Positions 29,131 through 40,700 of a stretch of DNA of 64,000 bases are shown piece after piece. A program made the position numbers and the translations under genes. The notes beneath the pieces were generated by a model. That model had not been told where the DNA came from, did not search any database, and was given only the letters and a program-made list of their open reading frames with translations. Position 1 is the first letter of the stretch. The number at the start of each line of letters is the position of its first letter. Source of the stretch: Linyphia triangularis (Eukaryota; Arthropoda; Arachnida; Araneae; Linyphiidae); contig OZ021732.1 of NCBI GenBank assembly GCA_963978545.1, positions 49,052,059 to 49,116,058 on the forward strand. The letters are read 5' to 3'.

Positions 29131-29786
29131 TTAATTCTCAATCAAGCATAAAACTGCAATTGGTATAAAAATTGCACTACCTGATATTAAAAGTCCGCTA
29201 GTCCGCATCCTTGTTTTTATGTATTTTGCCAAAGAGGGGATTTGAAATAGCGACTTTTGCAATTCCTCCATATACGTAAAGAATTGCAACACACTTCCAG
29301 ATAGGAATTTAACGCATGAACTGGAAAACAATGAAAAATGTTTTATAAAGTTATTTTCAAAGAAACCATTGACTGACATTTACAGTCAGCTAGCCACTGA
29401 TACTTTAAATTATGATTTAGTTGAAGAAAATTAAACGGATTTTTCATTCTAATTACAACTATTGTTCAAAACTCAAATTTTGGTGTATTAGTTTTTTCAC
29501 TAGTAATGTTAAGTGGAACGGCTTTAAACATAAAATTAATATCAAAGAAGAAAGTCTGCGCATTATGAAAATAAATGAAAAATCAAACCCACAAAATTCA
29601 TTAAAAATTTTTCACTAGTAATGTTAAGTGGAACGGCCTTAAACATAAAATTAATATCAAAGAAGAAAGTCTGCTCATTATGAAGATAAATGAAAAATCA
29701 AACCCACAAAATACATTTAAAAAAATCATGGTGGTAGTATACTTAAAAGAATAAAGTAACATTGGAATTCTTTTCGGCACATGCAT
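29131..29786 (-). pseudogene. Hydrophobic ORF remnants of an unrecognised membrane protein (copy 1)
   Basis: 29601-29786 reads VPKRIPMLLYSFKYTTTMIF and ends with LCLRPFHLTLL. A plausible exon 29184-29320, with acceptor tttccag, contains FFTYMEELQKSLFQIPSLAK. The KRIP..Y..K.T and LCLR.FHL motifs recur in the ORF at 31787-32041, so the two are probably related. A multi-pass receptor (for example gustatory-receptor-like) is possible, but I cannot confirm it. A 115-bp tandem duplication disrupts this copy. Confidence 0.3.
29493..29722. repeat. 115-bp direct tandem duplication
   Basis: Units 29493-29607 and 29608-29722 are nearly identical (ttcactagtaatgttaagtg at both starts, differing at a few positions). 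Confidence 0.9.
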
Positions 29787-30170
29787 TCTTCCAAAAAGTA
29801 AAACATTTCAGAGTTGGTTTTTAGAAGGAGATATGATCTACCCAAACACATGTATTTAGATTACACTGTATTCTTATATTGAAAGTCGGATTCTTTATTA
29901 TATCTGGAAACATTGGCAGTAAATCTTTCAGAACTGATTGAATGGATAGAAAAATCGTAACGCATGGAAGGGAGTAATAACCAAAGTGTCTCACGCATTC
30001 TTTATGTAATTTAGATCAAATAACTCATTGAAGTGATGCCTTAACTTTTTAATCACTTATCCAAAGCAACAGTGTGACTAAATGTACTACATTACTAGCC
30101 AGCAAAAAAACTAATTCAAAATGAAAGACACATCGATATAGACACGCATGGAACTACATCCACCTCCTTA
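29787..30170. other. Intergenic, nothing identified
   Basis: AT-rich, no supported feature. Confidence 0.4.
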
Positions 30171-31712
30171 TCTATAATAATAAAACAAGCTGTGTGTCTG
30201 TCTATCTGGCTGTCTGTGGATCTATAGAAACCTACTTAAAATTGAATTAGAGCTCTGAAATTTTCAACACAAGATGTTTTGGCCTTCTAATTTTATGTAT
30301 GTCAAATAGAATGTTAAAATTTTAATTAGTTCTTTTTTAATTAATATTTTAATATTTTTTTTTTTTACAAAGGACTTTAAATAGAGATACAGCTCTGAAA
30401 TTGTCAACATAAGTAGTTTTAAACTTCTAATTGAACTTTTGAAAAACAGAATGTTAAAATTTCAATAATTTATTTTTAATAAATTTTATTAATTAATTTT
30501 TAAAAAAAATACAAAACGTTTTCTAATAGGGTTAGAGCTCTGAAATTTTCAACATAAGTAATTTTGGCCTTCTTATTGAACTATTGAAAAACAGAATTTT
30601 AAATTTGTTGTTAGTTTTGTTTTTTTAATTAATTTTTTATTTAATTAATAAATATTTTACAAAACGGTTTCTCATAGGGCAACAGCTCAGAAATTTTCAA
30701 CATAAGTAGTTTTAGCCTTCTAATTGGACTTCAAAAAAACAGAATTTTAAATTTTTATTTAGTTCTTTTTAATTTATTTTTTTAATTAATTAATGACTAT
30801 TTTACAAAACAATTTCCAATAGGGCTACAGCTCTGAAATTGTCAACATAATTAGTTTTGGCCTTTATTTGAACATTTGAAAAACAGAATTTAAATATTTA
30901 TTTAGTTCTTTTTAATTAATTTTTTAATTAATTAATAAATATTTTACAGAACGATTTGGAATAGGGCAACAGCTCTGAAATTTTCAACATAAATAGTTGT
31001 GGTCTTCTAATTTGACTTTTGAAAAACAGAATTTAAAATTTTTATTTAGTTCTTTTTTAATTAATTAACAAATATTTCACAAAGCGATTTCTACATGGGC
31101 TACAGTTCTGAAATTTTCAACATAAGTAGTTTTGGCATTCTAATTGGATTATTGATAAAAAGAATGTTGAAATTTTAATTTGATTTTTGATTAATTTGTT
31201 TAATTAATATTTCACAAAAAGCTACTTCTAATAGGTCCAGAGCTCTGAAAGTTTAAACTTAAGTAGTTTTGGCCTTCTAATTTTGCTTTCCACAAACACG
31301 TGCTAAAATAATCTTAAAGGGGTGTTGTATTATTGTATTAATGGGGGGGGGGGGTTGTGTCTCGACAGGGGAGAGGCTTCTAATATTAAGGCTTTACGTA
31401 GCAATTAAAGATTTTAGTGAGTGAAGCGAGCTTATTCTTACCCAACAATGAACCTTTCTGCGAGAGAAGCGAGCTTATTCTTGCATAGTAATAAACCTTT
31501 CAACGAGTGAAGTAAGCCTGTAGTTATGTGTCAATGAACTTTTCAGCGAACGAAGATAGCTCGATTTTGCGTAGCGATGAACCTTCCTGCGAGCGAAGCG
31601 CCAAAAACTGGGACCTATAGCCAATGACGGATTTCCGCAACGCGAAGCCTCATAGCTAGCTAAAATATTGCACATATTAAAATTTCGTGGCGAAGCACAG
31701 GTATTTAGCTAG
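30171..31712 (+). mobile_element. Helitron-like non-autonomous element with internal tandem array (copy 2)
   Basis: The 5' end tctataataataaaac follows an A (30170). The 3' end ttagctag (CTAG at 31709-31712) is followed by T, matching Helitron 5'-TC...CTRR-3' ends inserted between A and T. A small stem ttcg-tgg-cgaa sits about 15 bases before the end. Inside are about eight 140-bp units with the gctctgaaattttcaacata core, then 60-bp units. Length 1542 bp, no transposase. Confidence 0.75.
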
Positions 31713-31786
31713 TAGATACTAAGTTAATAAACATGTGAAAAATATGGATTCAAAATAAAATCAATGTACTACCTGGGTTTTACCGC

Positions 31787-32041
31787 TCACGTTAAAACTC
31801 GCTCTTCTCTCAGGCTATGGATGTAGTCAATCAAGATTTTACGAATCCGTACTGAACTTCCTAAAAATTGGAGATGAAAAAGCCGAAGACAAAGCAAGAT
31901 AACAAAGTGCTCTGCAAAATATATCGGACTAATTTGGTTTAATATTTTATGATCATGGAATATAGGAGTAGAAATTTGTTCAATAGTGCACTTCAAGAAA
32001 TATATGAAGTTTGGTATACGTTTTGGTAAAAAAACGCGCAC
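31787..32041 (-). pseudogene. Hydrophobic ORF remnant of an unrecognised membrane protein (copy 2)
   Basis: 84 codons including LPKRIPNFIYFLKCTIEQI, LLCLRLFHLQFL and IRKILIDYIHSLREERV. It shares KRIP..Y..K.T and LCLR.FHL with the ORF at 29601-29786. No start or splice context is secure. Function unknown. Confidence 0.3.
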
Positions 32042-32883
32042 AAAAGTCTCGGAATTGTCCTATTACACACTATTTGTTTTAAAAGCTGCTTGTTATAAAA
32101 AAAAAATTATAACGTTATAGTAGTCTAGATATAAACTTGTTCTATTAAATACATTGGAAACTATTGTTTTGGTATCCCATGGTATAGTAGTATAACTTAA
32201 AAACAACAAATTTTATCTAAACAATTATCTGCCCAAAACAAAACAAAAAATTCCGCCACTTTCGTAATTATACTCTGGATCCATCCTTGCTATATTTTGA
32301 AAAGTTATCCCAGATGGTACAAGAATACTCCACGGAATGTTTAATTTACTGCAGTACGTGTATAAATAAACCTTTTTATTTATCGCACTTATATTTGTTC
32401 TAGAACAAATTTAATGAACAAAGTGTCACTAAAACATAATGCAAAGCATTTTAGATTTGTTAACCAAGGGAAGTTCTATAATAACCATAAATATAAAAAT
32501 AATCAATACAGGGCAGAAAATCTGGTGCATACGTTTTCTATCGGAAGTTCCTTAAATGTCTATTAATCTGACGTCCCAAAGCAAAAAAAGTAGTTTCATT
32601 TTTAAAAACTATAAATTATTATTATTTATTCAAGAAAGGTATGATTTATATTTAGATAATATGTTATTTTGATGACTTCTTAAATCATATTACTATTCAG
32701 CAATAAACACGAATTTGCATTTTCAAGCTTGATCTTACCGATTTCCATCATGAAAATGCCAAAGAAATTTTGCATGATTTGTTGAGATTACCATCAAGTA
32801 CAAAATGTCTATCTCTTTGTTATGTTAAGTATTTTAATGTAATTTTTTTTTTTTACTTGAATAGCGATTATTATATTAAATAG
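32042..32883. other. Intergenic, nothing identified
   Basis: AT-rich sequence without recognisable genes or repeats. Confidence 0.4.
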
Positions 32884-33366
32884 TGTTATGAATTTTTCCA
32901 CTGAAGCAATGATGGCACAGTTTTTCAGATAAAAACTAGTATTTATTCTCTTCAGAAAACTCACAAAATTTATTCACAGATAACAGTGCAATCACTATTA
33001 ATCTTCAATACAAGCTTCAACAAGAACAGCTTCGAATATAGCGATTATACAAGCTCACTCCAATAGGTCAACGGAGCGATCGCGATCAGCTTTCAACGAA
33101 GTCCGAAGTCAATCTGAAAACTTTCCCTATCTCCGGTCTTTAAATAGCAGGCGCGTGAGCACAATCCCGAAATGTCCAGCCAATTCATCGAAAAAGAAAC
33201 ATCTCGAAATTGCTCGATTGCTTTAGGTGTTGCCACCTTTTTCTAACCTGTATAATCGCTTTTAATAAATAAAATAAGATAAAAATAAATTACAATAGAA
33301 TTTTAAAATAATACGTCACTATTTACACTATATACAGACAATTTGTGCAAATATATAGATGACTAG
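32884..33366 (-). repeat. Gypsy-type LTR (right edge approximate)
   Basis: On the minus strand it ends ttcataaca at 32884. It contains TATTTAAA (33139-33146) followed downstream by AATAAA (32942-32947), the order expected for promoter and polyadenylation site. A Gypsy RNase H remnant lies just upstream, as expected for a 3' LTR. Confidence 0.5.
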
Positions 33367-33539
33367 GGGGCTTCTCGTTTTAGCTTTTGGCCCATTTTAA
33401 AAAATTCACCCAAAGAGTACTTTTTGAAAAGTGTACCTAAATTTAATTTTTATGGCCCTTTTTTCTATCTTAGCTCCTGAGTTGTTTTTCATAAATATAG
33501 CACGATATATCTAATACGATACAGAATAGTTTAATCTCA

Positions 33540-33870
33540 ATATTTTCTTCCGTTAATAAGTTATATCTGCCAGTCTTCCTGATGAATCCTTGAGGTTAGT
33601 TGACCAACAGAAGGAATGATGGTCGGTCACCACTGTAAACCGTTGTCCAAAAAGATATGGTTGGAATTTATTGGTAGCCTAAACCAAAGGCAAGGCATTC
33701 TCTCTCGGTGGTCGAGTAATTCTCAGCTGGCGTCAATCAACGAGATACATATGCGATTGGTTGCTCGACTCCTCTCTGTATCTTGACGATGACTAACTAC
33801 ATCAATTCTTTGATCACTGGCGTCAGTATAGATCCGCGTGTTTATTTTCGCTCTAAAATTATCAAAAACG
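33540..33870 (-). pseudogene. Gypsy RNase H domain remnant
   Basis: Across frameshifts the minus strand reads IYTDASDQ (first RNase H Asp), QPIAYVSR-like and TPAENYSTTERECLAF-like pieces, then [18 protein letters not shown] and [10 protein letters not shown]. This is the standard Gypsy pol order TDAS, S..L...E.NY...E.E.LA, F..YL.G..F.V.TDH. RT and integrase are absent. Confidence 0.75.
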
Positions 33871-33989
33871 GTGGGTGGGTCCTGTGAGAGCCTGTCATTA
33901 CAAAGATTTTGTACTTCAAGAGTGAATTTCTTACGATATATTGTTTTAGATTATTTTATGGATTTTGTGATTTGTCTGAATAAGTTGAC

Positions 33990-34171
33990 TTTTTACTTTC
34001 AATTACTTTAGGTGCGTATAAGGTAATGAAAGTATTGCATGTGGTCCTAAATATTTTGATTTTTTCCCCCCATTTTGGAACGACCCATTTGGAACCGTTT
34101 TGGAACATCCTGAGTTCAAATCATGGTCTAGAAAAAAATGTCTGTAGGATTGTCTGTGGTCAGCATAATTT
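33990..34171 (+). repeat. Dispersed repeat with terminal hairpin, copy 1 (partial)
   Basis: It starts tactttcaattac...ggtaatgaaagtat, a hairpin shared with copies at 46136 and (inverted) 60174-60590, and contains ttttggaacatcctga and gtggtcagcataa. Family not recognised. Confidence 0.6.
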
Positions 34172-34503
34172 TGTATCCCAATTAATAAATAATAATTCAT
34201 TTTTTATGCGTTTAAAATAAAATTTTGTTAATTGTGTAATTACAAATATATATTGAAATAATCTAAAATTATTAGTGTCAAAAGAAGTCACTTTTATCTT
34301 TAAAAAAAGGCGCCATATGCTGGTATCCATTGTACGGATCTTGTATCGCAATTAATAAGTAATAATTAACTTCTTTATGTTTTTTTTAAATAAAATTGTG
34401 TTTATTGCGCAATTTATAAATATATATTTAAACAATCTAAAAGTAATTATTAAAATCAAAAGAAGTCTCTTTTATTTATAAAAAAAAGAGGTATTGTATG
34501 TTG
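34172..34503. repeat. Tandem duplication, about 170-bp period
   Basis: Units begin tgtatcccaattaataa (34172) and tgtatcgcaattaataa (34342), and stay alignable to the end, with many substitutions. Confidence 0.75.
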
Positions 34504-34906
34504 GAAGGGAACTTAGAGAAAACTTGGGTGATAGTTCTACATCCAATCTGAAATTGAGGAACTATTGCACCAGTGAGTGAGTCAGAGTTCATAAAATGGT
34601 GAGCGCGGTAAACGGTCTCCACTTTCTGGCTTATGGTATAATCATGCATATAGGGACGCACCATACCTTTCACTTAACTCTAATTGTTCGTATGTTATTT
34701 GCATTGTTTCAAATGTACCAAACTCCCACGCGTACCTCTAAAAATTTCTAAATGTCGAATTATTATCGATGCAAATGCATATAGCTCAGAATTCCAAAAC
34801 GTCCGCAGATCCAGGAAATTCAAGGGTACAGAATGTACTTTACATAACATAATCATGTATAATCGCGAAATAAGTGATACAGAACAAAGGTTTAGGTGCA
34901 AAATAT
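34504..34906. other. 3' flank of astacin gene C
   Basis: A minus-strand frame at 34476-34673 (GAIVPQFQIGCRTITQVF) is unrecognised. Nothing else is seen. Confidence 0.3.
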
Positions 34907-34912
34907 TTTATT
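34907..34912 (-). terminator. Polyadenylation signal of astacin gene C
   Basis: AATAAA on the minus strand, 75 bases past the stop at 34987, in the same place as in gene B. Confidence 0.6.
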
Positions 34913-34986
34913 TCGACAACACATTTTACACGAAAATAATAAATTAAGCCAAACTGTCAGACAAGGTGACTAGTTTGACGAAGCGT

Positions 34987-35213
34987 TCATTTGCATTGGT
35001 ACAGTTTCTTAATCATGTCGATGTCGGTGTTAGTGAAACCAGGCTTATCATAGGGCTCCAGCAGTTTCACTCCGTTCTTTGCAACCATGGTTTGCAGCTT
35101 GCCGGGTGACTTGGAGAAGGCATAGTTTCCGTAGTGCATGATGGAGCTGTAGTCGTACTTAGTAAAGATCAGCTCTTCAGAGGCTAGGGTCTTGTTGAAG
35201 TTGTGGCCTTTTC
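34987..35213 (-). CDS. Gene C exon 6 (Met-turn, stop)
   Basis: 227 bp, acceptor accag. It carries YDYSSIMHYGNYAFS and ends LYQCK before the stop at 34987-34989. Confidence 0.95.
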
Positions 35214-37633
35214 CTGGTAAAAATGTAATGGTTGTGTAAAACAAATTGCAGTTTTATAAATTAATTAATTATTTTTAATTTATTTATTACAATAATTTAA
35301 TTCTCAAGTAATTACTTACAAATAACTTTTTGTCATTTTTCAGTAAATAATTTATTAATAATCTTCCGGACGATAAAAAAAATTTCTTAAGTAACTTAAA
35401 GCACTATAACAAATAGATAAAAGTTCTATAAAAATGCACTGAAATTAACAACCGTTTCATTTTTATAGATGCAATATGGACCGCATTGTTAACTTTTACC
35501 TTAACGAGTCAAATAAACTCAGACACATAAGTTGAAAATGGAGTGTTGAAGTTCATAAATCAAACCCACATAAAATAGTGAAAAGAAATTCGGATGTACA
35601 AAATAACAAAATATATGGTTTTTATCTGGGTCGGTGCAGTTTCTTAAATGAATTGATTATGAGATAGGCTCACGCTGTTTGTTGAGATGAACGTTGGAAC
35701 CTTTCTATATTTTCCTCATCATTCAAAAAATAAATGTGGGGCAGTTTACTTCCAGTAGAGTCCAGACCATAATGCAAGAATTTTCCAATGCAGCCGAAAT
35801 CTCGCTCTTAAACCAAAAATTTCCAATACAACACACACACACAAAGTAAAAGAATGTTGCAAATATTTTTTTTTATAATTTACACCAAATGAATACAAAT
35901 TAAAATCAAGTAGTGAAAATGTAAAACTCCACTTTACCCTGGGGTTGTTGCATGAAGGATCGAATTCATTTTTATATCGGAAAAGACCCTCACAATAAAC
36001 AATGTTCATTTTCCTTCCATTTGAAGTTGAGATGATTAGGTTTTCACCAACCACCGTACAGTTGAGAATGTAGGATACAAGGGTTGAGCAGATCAACAAC
36101 TAAGCAGTTGAGTTTGAACCTTATTAAGGCTCGTAAGGCAATGCAAATGAACATTAAATTGTTGACTTTCAAATTGACACGAAACATATGATGGAATAAT
36201 TGGTTGTCTGAAAAAAAATCTAGCCTTTTTGTTGTCAGAATTTTACATTTGACATCCATTTTTTCCCAGTAAAACACATTCATAAGATTTAATAGACTTA
36301 AGGTTTGAATGATGCACCACTTGGAACAGAAACAATCTATGACCTCAGACCATGAATTTCAGACTTTCCCGTGAAATGGAAGGTAATTTTGTGACCCACA
36401 GATATATCGACATTCACATTCTTCCTCTTATTTGTATGGATTGCACAGATATACTGTTCAAATCTCTTTTAGATATTATGTTGCATCGAAACATAACTGC
36501 AATGTCTGCATGTGATACATAGGAACTCGAGAGAAGTTTTCTTTTAAAGCCATCGAGGCACTAATTGTACAAACCGTATTAATTTATAAAATAACAAGTT
36601 CATATAAATTGCAATTCAATCAATTGAGTAGCTATGAAACAAACTATTTAAGCTTCAAATAATTCTGAATAATATTTTTGTAAATTACAGCATCATATTC
36701 TATTTTTAATAAAATATTCATTATTTTATTGTTTTAATTGATTGAGCACAATTATCTTTCTCGTATAATCGATGCTTGTGAATATAATCAAAATAAATAA
36801 TAAGAAAAACACAAACGTGATAATAAAAAAAAAAGTACCCCCTAAGTTGCGTTCTAAAACTTCAACTGAACCAATTTTTGAAAACTTTTTTTCCTTAACT
36901 TTAGCCAAAATTTACTGCTGCATGAAGTCCAAATGGTATAACTTTTCATATTCAAGTTAGCTTTCATAATGTGAAACCACCAAACACCCATATATATAGG
37001 AAATAATAAAAATTTAATTTAAAGTTCAGAAAATTACATTTTTATTTATTAAAGGGAAGGGGATTAAGAGAAGTATCACCATATAAGTTATTGAAAGTAA
37101 AAGTCAATCCTGCTTTTTCATGAACTAAAAATTTTACTTTTGAATAACAAAGCTATTTCTTCAATACACATTTTTGTAGACTTAATTCTAATTTACTCAC
37201 CAGCAATAACATTATTTTCATAGACATTGATGTAAGTGTTTCTGTCAGACCTCTGGTGCTCATGGTAGAGACCGATGGCATGTCCCAGCTCGTGGACGAT
37301 AGTACCGACAAACTCGCATCCTGCACCCAAAGATACATCTTGCTTGCCCTTGCCTTGCTTGCCTACCCATGAGTAGCATCTGAAGAAGAAACACGATGAC
37401 CGTTCATTATAAGATAGTGCCTTTAAAAGAGTGTAACTTCTTTAAAAGACTTCTAAGTGCGTAAGAATTGATTTTATAACAGATGCATCATTCGAATGAT
37501 GAAAAGAATGGTTTGTATTCGCATAGGATTTGATCTTTATATGAAAAGTAGTAGCTATTTACATTTTCAGCTTTTAATATCTTGGATATTACTTCTCTCT
37601 GTCACCTTGTTATCTCTAGAACACAACCTTCAA

Positions 37634-37704
<71 letters not shown>

Positions 37705-40700
37705 TGAGACTTTTTTAAAGAAATGTAAGTGGGAAAACGCCTTCTTGACCCTTGGCAAGTCAAATTTGGGAGGTTGATTAACTTTTTGCAAAGCAAAGTT
37801 TTATTTAATTTGCTTGTTACTTGGTTCTGCTATCGTAAAGAGGAGAGGAAAAAACATAAAAGAAAATATTTGCATTTTTAAAATTTTAAAGAATATTAAC
37901 ATTGATTGAATTGTTTATTATTATTTAGTCAGTTCGTCAGCGAAAACAACCAAGGGCAGTATAAAGAATTTTAAAAATAGAGAATGAGTTTATTAAATTT
38001 ATAACCTTAATACCTAGAACCCAGTAACCTTAATTTACCTTATTGAATACTTTTACTATGTCCTTTCCATTGTATATTATTTGGATATCGTATTTCCATA
38101 GATTCAAACTTTAAAAGACATGTTACAATTGTAACATTGTAAGTTTGTCAAAGTGCTTTGCACTTGCAGTATCTTTAATTACAGGTATCATTCAGTTTGA
38201 TATTTCCTTTTAATTCCGCTTTTTGAATCCATACTTTTTATGAAGTGATTTTTTGTGAAATTATTCATTCAATCGAAATCAGGTTTAAATAAATTGGTAT
38301 ACTCAGCATTGCACTCAATTCACAAACGAGTTACAATATTTTTTTTATTTTAAATAACATATTGCGTAGGACACTTACCCTCTTCCCTTGAAGAGCCTGA
38401 TGTAATCCTTCTGGTTGGTCCTTTTAACAAACTTGATGCAGGTCAATTTGTGGTATTGCTCCATAGCTCTGGCGATCAAGGGTTTAATCGAAGCAGCTAA
38501 AGAAAAAAAATTCTTTAAAAGTTAAATAAATAACTCTGGTGATCTACTGAAGAATAATGAACTAAACAAGGAATAAAAATACTTTTTATTAATATATAAT
38601 AGCAGCTATTAATATCAGGAACATAAATTAAACGTAGTAATAAAGAAGTATTTACTGAGAGTGGGGTTATTTTTCGTACATGCACAATCATGGCAGTAGA
38701 AGAAAAGTTTTTCATTTTTTTGTGGTATAAATTATCTTTCGTTTCATTGTCTTTTGGGTTATTTTCTAAATTTATCTTTACTCTGGAATATTTGTTCATG
38801 TAACATAAAAATATAACAGTAAATTTTTTAATGTTAAATTTATGGTGCAAATGTGATGTTTTTGACAGATTTATTTTTAAAAAAATCCTGTATTTTAGAA
38901 CGATGCTCGAGTTTCGGGCCAAAATTGACCAATCTTCCAGAACCCCTGATTCTGACATTAAGCAATTCTTCTGTGCTATCTTGAAAGGTATAATAAAATT
39001 CTAATAAAAATATTCAATACAATTTTGCTAATATAGTCTCAATCTTATATTTATTTATAATTATTGCACTGTGTTTTCTTTTTTATTTACCTTAATATAA
39101 TTCTTAATGTATATTTTTGAAGCATAGTAAAATTTGCATCTTCAATAAGTTAGAGTTAATACAAGTGATAAAGACCTGAGCCATATCCAGTTATGAGGGA
39201 AGTGGGCCACACAAAATTGTAGACCTAAATATTAGCAGGTTATCTCATTAGTACTTTTATAGCCTAAACTATTCAATATTTTTCTGTGACTGTGATTTAG
39301 AATTTTGTATAATGAGCACTGCATACCATAATATTTTCGAACAAATATTATCATTTTAAATGTGTGCTCAACAAAATATAGTTAGTTTTAGCAATTTTAA
39401 TTTGAAGGGATCTAACCCTTTCAAATGCAAGCTCCTCACTTAACAAATTCGCACTGTAACAACAAATTGTGTATAATTTAAACTTCAAAAAGTTAAAATT
39501 CTATTTAATTATAACCCGGAATCTGGACGGGGAAATCAAAAAGCGTTAACAAGATAAAATTAGAAAGTTCAGGGATGCGATCATACCCCTCCAAAATATA
39601 CCGTATAATGTTTCCGATGCAACAGTTATTTCCCCACTTTTATGTAGAAATCAAAATTTCACTATTTATGCTATACATAGTTACAAGAATATTTAGAAAG
39701 AATCAGAAACAAAATGTGCTTTTTCTCAAATTTTCTAGTTCACATTAAAGTATAATACCAAATTCCCCTCGATATAGTTTTTCTTCCTTTACTGAAAGGA
39801 GCTACAGAAAAGTAGTGGGAGACCATGCTTCTGGTATTTGTCAGTCTTTACCCACCTGCCATATTCGGAGTATCTGTAACCTCTTGTGGGTTTATCAAAT
39901 TCCAAAATTTCTAAATTTTGGGAAGAGAGAGGAAAGATGAAGACGTATTTTGCAAAGCTTATTTATAATTGGAAGATTGTTGGTTGTTCTCATTTTTTGT
40001 TACTATTAAGAATTTTATGGCGAGAACTCTTTCATCAACAAAGAAATTCTTTGTAAGATTACTTGATATAACCCATCATATTTTATTTGAAAACTCTGAG
40101 CATTTAGCAAACCTATTATGATTACATACATAAATAAAATTGCAAATATTTTTCTAAAAAATTATTTTCAATAAGTATTGACACTTTTCGCCCATTATGA
40201 GAATAATTTATTAATAAAGCATTATTGTTCATGAAGCACTTTACTATCTACTCAGATAAAATAGTTAGTCATCTAAGGATATTTCATACTTTTTTTTTTG
40301 GTTCATTTGTTTTTATTACTTAAACAGACTGAAAAATTGTAACTGTAAGCACTAAAGTAACCTATCCAAATACTCACAAAGAGAGGACTGATCAATAAGT
40401 GAACTTTGACAGGAACTTCAAATTAATTACGTAATGCATTTGAAATTTTTCAAATCCAGTTCTGATGCCATCAAAGTGTGCCACATAATATTTGAACCAA
40501 TGTCACCATTTTAGTGTACTTAGCAATATATAGATAATTTTAACTGATCTGGCCCATTTCGGACACAAGCTCTTTATTTACCAAATTCAGAATTTATTCC
40601 TAGATTTTTAGTTTTAAAAAGTACTTCAACTAAATAAGAATCTGAAATCTGGATGTGCTTATAGACCTAGAAATCTTTTGAAGCTACTTGAGCATACCAA

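Noticed and set aside
35746..36283. 117- and 79-codon ORFs in intron 5 of gene C
   Set aside because: Overlapping frames, no domain, no convincing splice acceptor.
38515..38958. 147-codon ORF next to exon 4 of gene C
   Set aside because: It reads intron sequence on the gene strand; AT-rich composition and no homology that I can see.
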